From DATEEG01 sp035525055 (lineage in GTDB: Bacteria; Actinomycetota; Acidimicrobiia; Spongiisociales; ZC4RG35), in NCBI GenBank assembly GCA_035525055.1, contig DATLEZ010000005.1, positions 1-10,342 of the forward strand: a stretch of 10,342 bases of DNA, written 5' to 3'. Under the pieces are notes generated by a model. It had not been told where the DNA came from. It did not search any database and saw nothing but the letters and a program-made list of their open reading frames with translations. Position 1 is the first letter of the stretch; each line of letters opens with the position of its first letter. The translations under genes were made by a program, and so were the position numbers. Shown piece by piece: positions 6,168 to 10,342 of this stretch.

Positions 6168-6176
6168 ATGGAACCT
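6161..6176. repeat. Perfect 16-bp palindrome between divergent operons
   Basis: AGGTTCCATGGAACCT equals its own reverse complement over all 16 bases. It consists of two opposed GGAACCT elements separated by AT. I interpret it as back-to-back -35 elements and not as a simple repressor operator, though it could serve as both. Confidence 0.8.
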
Positions 6177-6198
6177 CAACCTCGGTCGCGGTGTATCT
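6170..6198 (+). promoter_or_regulatory. Predicted ECF promoter, plus-strand arm (sigma gene)
   Basis: GGAACCT at 6170-6176, a 16-base spacer and GTATCT at 6193-6198 mirror the minus-strand arm. The sigma start codon at 6202 lies three bases after the -10, so the transcript would begin at or just inside the start codon and be leaderless. The arrangement implies positive autoregulation. Confidence 0.65.
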
Positions 6199-6201
6199 GG
6201 G

Positions 6202-6777
6202 ATGAACCTGTCGGTGGAGGGCCGTCCACTGGATGAAGAACGTTTGGTCGACCGGGCCAAGAACGGAGATGTCTCTGCGTACACGGACCTCGTCCGCGCC
6301 TATCAAGGCATCGCATTGAGGGTTGCCTACCTAGTCCTGGGCGACGCCAATGAGGCAGAGGACGCAACCCAGGTTGCCTTCATGAAGGCTTACCGGGCGC
6401 TGGGTCGCTTTCGGGCAGGCGCCGGTTTCCGGCCGTGGCTGCTGCGCATCGTGCGGAACGAGGCGCTCAACCGTCGCCGCAGTGCCGGGCGCCGGGCCGG
6501 ACTTGCCCTCAGGGTTGCCTCCGACCCCGTCTCGGGCGATGCGGCCCCATCTCCCGAGACGGTGGTCGTCCGCGGCGACGACCGACGACAACTACTCAAG
6601 GCAGTGGAACAACTGCCGACGGGACTTCGAGAGGTGATCGAGTACCGCTACTTCCTCGGACTCTCCGAAGCCGAGACTGCCCGGGCGTTGGGCATCGCAA
6701 CCGGCACGGTCAAGTCGAGGTCGGCCCGTGCAATCGAGAGACTTCGTCACCTAACCAAGGGAATCGACGATGCCTGA
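6202..6777 (+). CDS. ECF (sigma-70 family, group 4) RNA polymerase sigma factor
   Basis: A 191-residue alternative sigma factor with only the two ECF domains. Region 2 spans about 24-92 and includes LGDANEAEDATQVAFMKAYRALGRF for core binding and -10 recognition, then FRPWLLRIVRNEALNRRR. Region 4 spans about 127-185, with the helix-turn-helix LSEAETARALGIATGTVKSR contacting the -35 element. ATG 6202 lacks a ribosome binding site and follows a -10-like GTATCT by three bases, so a leaderless transcript is expected. The next gene overlaps by eight bases and encodes a membrane protein that is probably its anti-sigma factor. The opposed GGAACCT elements upstream suggest that this sigma drives both its own gene and the divergent YtkA/cytochrome c operon. 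The inducing signal is unknown. Confidence 0.93.
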   Translation: MNLSVEGRPLDEERLVDRAKNGDVSAYTDLVRAYQGIALRVAYLVLGDANEAEDATQVAFMKAYRALGRFRAGAGFRPWLLRIVRNEALNRRRSAGRRAGLALRVASDPVSGDAAPSPETVVVRGDDRRQLLKAVEQLPTGLREVIEYRYFLGLSEAETARALGIATGTVKSRSARAIERLRHLTKGIDDA

Positions 6778-7513
6778 ACGAACCATCGAAGCTGCACTGG
6801 CGGAATTGGCCGAGGGAATCGAGTGGCCGACGCCGGTCGACTTCGCATCGCGGCTCCGGCTTGACAGGTCGCTAGGGCGAACCTGGATTCCCCGGGTTGC
6901 GTGGATGACTGGTGGAATCGTCTTGATCCTGACTCTGCTGCTCGTTCCATCCGCCCGGCAGGCAGTGGCGAATCTCCTCGAGGTGGCGGGCATTCGGTTC
7001 GAGTTCGGTGAGACTCCCGACCTTCCGCCGCCGGCCATTCTCGCTGCTGGCGGCCAGGTCGACCTTGCGTCGGCTCAACGCGCTGTAGACTTTCCGATCC
7101 TGACTCCTTCGGCCCTCGAACCACCCACCGCCGTGCATCTGTTGGAGTGGGAGCTTGGCACCCAGGTGTTCCTTGCTTGGGAAGCATCGGAGCGGTTGCC
7201 GGAGGTGGGGGAGAGCGGCACGGGCTTGTTGCTGGCCGAGTTCAGAGCGGATCTCAATGAGCCGTTCTTCGGCAAGATCCTGGAGGGAGGCACAACAGTC
7301 GATCAAGTCAGCGTCGACGGAGTTCCGGCTTTCTGGCTATCGGGGGCGCCGCACGTCTTCATGTTTGAGACAGGTACGCGCGATCTCGTCAAGGATGAAA
7401 CCCGCCTGACCGGAAACGTCCTGGTCTGGGAGCATGATGGGGTCACCTATCGCCTCGAGTCAAGCCTGGACCTGGAAGAGAGCCTGACGATCGCCGAGTC
7501 GTTGCGGCCCTAG
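6770..7513 (+). CDS. Single-pass membrane protein, probable anti-sigma factor (DUF4367-like)
   Basis: A 247-residue protein with a short cytoplasmic N terminus (about 1-40), one membrane helix (WMTGGIVLILTLLLVP, about 45-60) and a large extracytoplasmic domain. The N terminus has no H-x3-C-x2-C zinc motif, so it is not a ZAS-type anti-sigma protein. The C-terminal part, with LVWEHDGVTYRLE (218-230) and a final LEESLTIAESL helix, resembles DUF4367-type domains found in membrane partners of ECF sigma factors in actinobacteria and Firmicutes. The gene overlaps the sigma gene by eight bases (6770-6777), which indicates coupled translation and stoichiometric production. I infer that the N terminus holds the sigma factor at the membrane until the outer domain senses a signal. 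Confidence 0.8.
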   Translation: MPERTIEAALAELAEGIEWPTPVDFASRLRLDRSLGRTWIPRVAWMTGGIVLILTLLLVPSARQAVANLLEVAGIRFEFGETPDLPPPAILAAGGQVDLASAQRAVDFPILTPSALEPPTAVHLLEWELGTQVFLAWEASERLPEVGESGTGLLLAEFRADLNEPFFGKILEGGTTVDQVSVDGVPAFWLSGAPHVFMFETGTRDLVKDETRLTGNVLVWEHDGVTYRLESSLDLEESLTIAESLRP

Positions 7514-7541
7514 CCGGTTCTTTGGTGGAACCAGTCCCGTT

Positions 7542-7547
7542 TACAAT
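7542..7547 (+). promoter_or_regulatory. -10 element for tRNA-Gly
   Basis: TACAAT, a near-consensus -10 box, lies ten bases before the tRNA-Gly 5' end. The -35 region (around 7519-7526, CTTTGG) is weak. It could also drive the downstream tRNAs. Confidence 0.45.
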
Positions 7548-7556
7548 TCGAGTCCT

Positions 7557-7631
<75 letters not shown>

Positions 7632-7640
7632 AAGAGCGTT

Positions 7641-7668
7641 TTATGTCTTACGTTCTACGTTTTACGTC
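7641..7668. repeat. Heptad repeat array, forward orientation
   Basis: Four consecutive 7-bp units, TTATGTC, TTACGTT, CTACGTT and TTACGTC, with consensus YTAYGTY. The array lies between tRNA-Gly and tRNA-Arg. The same units recur in inverted orientation at 7763-7783. A 13-bp stretch (TACGTTCTACGTT, 7649-7661) is perfectly complementary to AACGTAGAACGTA there, so the two arrays could pair in RNA. Confidence 0.65.
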
Positions 7669-7714
7669 CAAACCCCTGAAATTGCCGGCCAAGTTCCTCC
7701 TCGTCGCCTCCGCT

Positions 7715-7744
7715 TTGGCCGTCCGACACAGTCCTACCTATAGA
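7715..7744 (+). promoter_or_regulatory. Possible promoter for tRNA-Arg and tRNA-His
   Basis: TTGGCC at 7715-7720, an 18-base spacer and TATAGA at 7739-7744 form a plausible housekeeping promoter about 50 bases before tRNA-Arg. The inverted heptad array would then be in the processed leader. Confidence 0.4.
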
Positions 7745-7762
7745 ATCTGGTCCCTCGGGTTG

Positions 7763-7783
7763 GAACGTAGAACGTACAACGTA
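7763..7783. repeat. Heptad repeat array, inverted orientation
   Basis: GAACGTA, GAACGTA and CAACGTA stand in tandem without gaps, 12 bases before tRNA-Arg. Their reverse complement (TACGTTC-type units) matches the array at 7641-7668. The 94 bases between the arrays contain the candidate tRNA-Arg promoter and no gene. Confidence 0.65.
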
Positions 7784-7795
7784 CCAAGGGCCTCT

Positions 7796-7868
7796 GCCCC
7801 CGTAGCTCAGAGGACAGAGCAGGAGCCTTCTAAGCTCTTGGTCGGAGGTTCGAATCCTCCCGGGGGTG
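7796..7868 (+). tRNA. tRNA-Arg (anticodon TCT)
   Basis: Acceptor GCCCCCG pairs with CGGGGGT, with a terminal G-T pair, discriminator G. D arm GCTC/GAGC, anticodon loop CTTCTAA giving TCT, T arm GGAGG-TTCGAAT-CCTCC. CCA is not encoded. Confidence 0.94.
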
Positions 7869-7892
7869 CCCGCGATTCGAGCCTCATTTCAT

Positions 7893-7968
7893 GGTGGCCG
7901 TAGTTCAGCTCGGTTAGAACGCCAGGTTGTGGCCCTGGAGGTCGGGGGTTCAAGTCCCCTCGGTCACC
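7893..7968 (+). tRNA. tRNA-His (anticodon GTG)
   Basis: Acceptor GTGGCCG pairs with CGGTCAC, with an additional G-1 facing C73, the identity element of tRNA-His. Anticodon stem CCAGG/CCTGG around TTGTGGC gives GTG. T arm GGGGG-TTCAAGT-CCCCT. Full CCA is not encoded. Confidence 0.95.
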
Positions 7969-7979
7969 CAAGAAAAGCT

Positions 7980-8010
7980 GTGGGTGGTTGGTGTTCACCA
8001 CACCACCCAC
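7980..8010 (+). terminator. Strong hairpin between tRNA-His and tig
   Basis: GTGGGTGGT (7980-7988) pairs with ACCACCCAC (8002-8010). Beyond a one-base bulge, TGGT pairs with ACCA around a GTTC loop, giving 13 bp in all. There is no T tract, as is common for actinobacterial terminators. It may end the tRNA transcript or protect the tig leader. A smaller CTTGA/TCAAG stem follows at 8013-8027. Confidence 0.5.
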
Positions 8011-8061
8011 AACTTGAACACATCAAGAGAGGCAGCCCGAATTGAGAACCGAGAGGTCGGA

Positions 8062-9552
8062 ATGACCGAAACTGTCCGTGAGGTCAGCCGCTTTGAGCGG
8101 TTGTTGACTGTCGAACTGACCGATGCAGAGATCGACAGTGCGAAAGCAGGCGCAGCCCGCAGGCTTGCCAAGGATCTCAAGATCCCCGGCTTTCGTCCCG
8201 GCAAGGCACCGCGTCCGGTAGTGGAGGCTGCGATCGGCGCGGGCCGGCTTCGAACCGAGGCCATCGAGGACCTGATCCCGAAGAAGCTCGGGGAGATCCT
8301 GACCGAGACCAATCTTGCCCCGGCCGTGACCCCGACCCTCGAGAAGGTCGACGACATTGAGGGCGGTGTCAACGCCGAGGTTCGCGTGACGCTGTGGCCT
8401 GAACTCGATGCCGCTCCCGATTACAAAGATAGGGCCGTGGAGGTCGACGCCCCGGGGCTTTCCGAGACCGATCTGGAAGCAAGCCTCGATCGTATGCGTC
8501 AGCAGTTCGCCAGCCTCGAGACGGTCGAGCGTTCGGCCGGGGACGGGGACTTCGTGTCCATCGATGTCAGCGCCTTCGCCGACGGATCGGCTGTGGAAGA
8601 AGCCAACGCCACCGAGCTCCTGTACGAAGTGGGTTCGGGGATCATGATCGACGGCATCGACGACCAGTTGCGTGGAAAGTCTGCCGGTGAGGAGGCCACC
8701 TTCGACGGCCCGCTTCCGGCCGGTTTCGGCGGGCGCGCCGGCGACACGGTGGGCTACCAGGTCAAGGTCAACGAGGTCAAGGCCAGGGTCCTTCCGAATC
8801 TCGACAACGATTGGGTCAACGAAGTCACCGAGTTCGAGACCGTCGAAGAGTTGCGTTCAGAACTTGCCGACCGGCTAGCCGTGACCAAGCGCAGGGCAGT
8901 GTTGAGCCAGTTCCGTCAGAAGGCGTTGGACTTATTGGTCGACGAGGCCGAGATCGATCTCCCCGAAGGCTTGGTGACGACCGAGATGGACGAGTTGTTC
9001 CATCGGTTCTCGCACCGTCTCGAGGAGAACGAGATCGCTCTGGCCGACTACTTCGAGGCCACCGGGATCGATCAAGACGCCTTCGTCGAAGATCTGCGTC
9101 AGCAAGCCGTCCGTTCGATCCGGACCAGGCTGGTCCTTGAGGCGGTCGCCAAGGCGGAGGACATCAAGGTTTCCTCGGAAGAGGTCGCCGCGACGATCGA
9201 CGCGCTGGCCAAATCTTCCGAGAACGCCAAAGAGGTATATGACGCCTTCACAAATAGTCCGCGAGCCTTGGCGCTGGCCGGTGATATTCTGAGGAACAAG
9301 GCGGTCGAGGCCGTGATCGCCGCGGCGAGGGCCGTTGACATCGAGGGAAACCCGGTAGACCTCTCGATTGATGAAGAGCATTTGGACTCTCAAGAGAATG
9401 GCCAGGAAATCAACGCAGTTGAAGCTGAGATAGTCGACCCTGGATCCGGTGATTACCAGTTACCGGAGGGCCCGGAGGCCCCAGTGTGGGAAGGCCAAGT
9501 TGTGCCGGAAGGCCAAATTTTCGAGGCCGAGATCATCGATGAGGAGAATTGA
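8062..9552 (+). CDS. tig: Trigger factor, ribosome-associated chaperone
   Basis: A 496-residue chaperone that meets nascent chains at the ribosome exit. The N-terminal ribosome-binding domain carries IPGFRPGKAP (41-50), with the G43-F44-R45 signature that docks on ribosomal protein uL23. A PPIase domain of FKBP type spans about 155-240 (GDFVSIDVSAF to VGYQVKVNEVKAR), and the helical substrate-binding C domain about 255-425. From about 427 there is an acidic, low-complexity tail of some 70 residues containing two similar EAEIVD/EAEIID pieces, which makes the protein longer than the usual 430-470 residues. ATG 8062 has a GAGAGG ribosome binding site five bases upstream; the open frame continues back through tRNA-His and is not coding there. 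clpP starts two bases after the stop, so they form one operon. Confidence 0.97.
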   Translation: MTETVREVSRFERLLTVELTDAEIDSAKAGAARRLAKDLKIPGFRPGKAPRPVVEAAIGAGRLRTEAIEDLIPKKLGEILTETNLAPAVTPTLEKVDDIEGGVNAEVRVTLWPELDAAPDYKDRAVEVDAPGLSETDLEASLDRMRQQFASLETVERSAGDGDFVSIDVSAFADGSAVEEANATELLYEVGSGIMIDGIDDQLRGKSAGEEATFDGPLPAGFGGRAGDTVGYQVKVNEVKARVLPNLDNDWVNEVTEFETVEELRSELADRLAVTKRRAVLSQFRQKALDLLVDEAEIDLPEGLVTTEMDELFHRFSHRLEENEIALADYFEATGIDQDAFVEDLRQQAVRSIRTRLVLEAVAKAEDIKVSSEEVAATIDALAKSSENAKEVYDAFTNSPRALALAGDILRNKAVEAVIAAARAVDIEGNPVDLSIDEEHLDSQENGQEINAVEAEIVDPGSGDYQLPEGPEAPVWEGQVVPEGQIFEAEIIDEEN

Positions 9553-9553
9553 G

Positions 9554-10180
9554 ATGCAGGATTCGAGTTTCCAGAACTACGTCATCCCCACGGTCTTCGA
9601 GCAGACCAGCCGAGGCGAGCGCTACTTCGACATCTATAGCCGCCTCCTCAAAGATCGGATCATCTTCTTGGGGACTCCGATCGACGACACGGTGGCCAAC
9701 CTGATCATGGCCCAGTTGCTCCATCTCGAGAGCGATGATCCTGACAAGGACGTTTTTCTCTACATCAACTCTCCCGGCGGGTCGATTACGTCGCTTTTCG
9801 CGATCTACGACACGATGCAGTACATCAAGCCCGAGGTGAACACAGTGTGCATGGGCATGGCTGCGTCCGCCGCTGCTGTCATCCTGGCTGGCGGGGCTCC
9901 CGGCAAACGGTTCGCTTTGCCCCATGCCCGGATCATGCTCCATCAGCCCCACGGCGGGACTTCGGGACAGGCATCAGACATAGAAATCCAGGCCCGCCTG
10001 ATCGTTCAGATGCGGGAACAACTCAATCGAATCCTGTCCGAGCACACCGGTCAGACCTACGAAAAGGTGACCACCGATACAGAGCGGGACTATTGGATGA
10101 TCGCCGAAGATGCGGTTACTTACGGTGTCGTGGATTCAATCCTCACGCGCCGTGAGCTTTCTGCGGTAGCCTCTAGCTAG
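9554..10180 (+). CDS. clpP: ATP-dependent Clp protease, proteolytic subunit
   Basis: A 208-residue serine protease that forms a 14-subunit barrel fed by ClpX or ClpC. The catalytic triad is complete: S105 in GMAASAAA, H130 in RIMLHQPHGG and D179 in TERDYWM. YINSPGGSIT (70-79) forms the oxyanion region and PHGGTSGQASDIEI the handle segment. The N-terminal IPTVFEQTSRGERYFDIYSRLL matches processed ClpP. ATG 9554 sits one base after the trigger factor stop, with GAGGAG at 9541-9546 inside the tig end. Only one clpP copy lies between tig and clpX, while many actinobacteria have two in tandem. It is co-transcribed with tig and, after 15 bases, clpX. Confidence 0.98.
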   Translation: MQDSSFQNYVIPTVFEQTSRGERYFDIYSRLLKDRIIFLGTPIDDTVANLIMAQLLHLESDDPDKDVFLYINSPGGSITSLFAIYDTMQYIKPEVNTVCMGMAASAAAVILAGGAPGKRFALPHARIMLHQPHGGTSGQASDIEIQARLIVQMREQLNRILSEHTGQTYEKVTTDTERDYWMIAEDAVTYGVVDSILTRRELSAVASS

Positions 10181-10195
10181 GAGGGCAGCGCAAAG

Positions 10196-10342
10196 ATGGC
10201 CAAATTCGGCGACGGGGCAGACCTGCTGAAGTGCAGCTTCTGCGGCAAATCCCAGAAGCAGGTCAAGAAACTCATCGCCGGGCCCGGCGTCTACATCTGC
10301 GACGAGTGCATCGATCTCTGCAATGAGATCATCGAGGAGGAG
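10196..10342 (+). CDS. clpX: ATP-dependent Clp protease ATPase subunit ClpX (partial)
   Basis: The first 49 residues of the unfoldase that recognises and threads substrates into ClpP; the gene runs off the window. The N-terminal zinc-binding domain is complete: C13 and C16 in LKCSFCGKSQKQVKKLIAGP, C35 and C38 in YICDECIDLCNEII, which form the dimerising C4 finger used for substrate and adaptor binding. AGGAGG at 10179-10184 overlaps the clpP stop codon and lies eleven bases upstream of ATG 10196, slightly long but usable. The AAA+ motor lies outside the window. Order and spacing place it in the tig-clpP-clpX operon. Confidence 0.96.
   Translation, partial: MAKFGDGADLLKCSFCGKSQKQVKKLIAGPGVYICDECIDLCNEIIEEE

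Noticed and set aside
7516..7533. GGTTC/GAACC inverted repeat after the anti-sigma gene, including a GGAACC that resembles the ECF -35.
   Set aside because: The stem is only 5 bp and no GTAKYY-type hexamer lies 16 bases downstream; the stretch is better explained as the region just upstream of the tRNA-Gly -10.
7641..7783. CRISPR array.
   Set aside because: Repeats are 7 bp without spacers and in opposite orientations; no cas genes are near.
7643..7903. Open frame of 86 codons running from the heptad repeats into tRNA-Arg.
   Set aside because: It crosses a tRNA gene and repeats, and lacks a ribosome binding site; it is not a gene.
7927..8061. In-frame upstream extension of trigger factor.
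   Set aside because: The first part lies inside tRNA-His and the hairpin; the family N terminus starts at 8062.

Overview
The window is chromosomal DNA from a GC-rich bacterium, most likely an actinobacterium. The evidence is a tig-clpP-clpX cluster with tRNA genes just upstream, tRNAs mostly lacking an encoded CCA end, several start codons placed six or seven bases after a TANNNT-like -10 element (leaderless transcripts), and protein families typical of Actinomycetota such as a QHG-type YtkA-like protein and a DUF4367-like anti-sigma protein. A deep lineage such as Acidimicrobiia would fit, but I cannot fix the class from sequence alone.

Region 1 (1 to about 3131) looks like the end of an integrated mobile element: an XRE regulator, a tyrosine recombinase with an N-terminal Cys/His knuckle, and a two-gene module of a winged-helix/MNT nucleotidyltransferase and a HEPN-like protein, which resembles a toxin-antitoxin pair. 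It ends in a perfect 11-bp tandem repeat and then the 3' end of a tRNA-Leu gene, a classic target for this class of integrase. The module has its own promoter overlapped by two identical 10-bp palindromes exactly 20 bp apart.

Region 2 (3132 to 4623) holds tRNA-Lys and tRNA-Leu (minus strand), a helix-turn-helix/LAGLIDADG-like gene broken by one missing base, a divergent GNAT acetyltransferase gene and tRNA-Pro. The two divergent genes are only 22 bp apart and share a symmetric pair of overlapping -10 elements, each six bases from a start codon.

Region 3 (4672 to 7513) is a regulatory unit. An ECF sigma factor gene overlaps a gene for a membrane protein that is probably its anti-sigma factor. 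Divergent from them are a YtkA-like membrane protein, a membrane-anchored mono-heme cytochrome c and a frameshifted GNAT gene. Between the two arms lies a perfect 16-bp palindrome that reads as two back-to-back GGAACCT -35 elements. Each is followed, after exactly 16 bp, by a GTAKYY -10-like element (GTATCT, GTAGTC). I read this as a divergent ECF promoter through which the sigma factor controls both itself and the cytochrome operon. This is the strongest candidate for an undescribed system in the window.

Region 4 (7558 to 10342) is core housekeeping DNA: tRNA-Gly, tRNA-Arg and tRNA-His, then trigger factor (with a long acidic tail), a single ClpP and the start of ClpX. Between tRNA-Gly and tRNA-Arg sit two short arrays of 7-bp repeats in opposite orientations.
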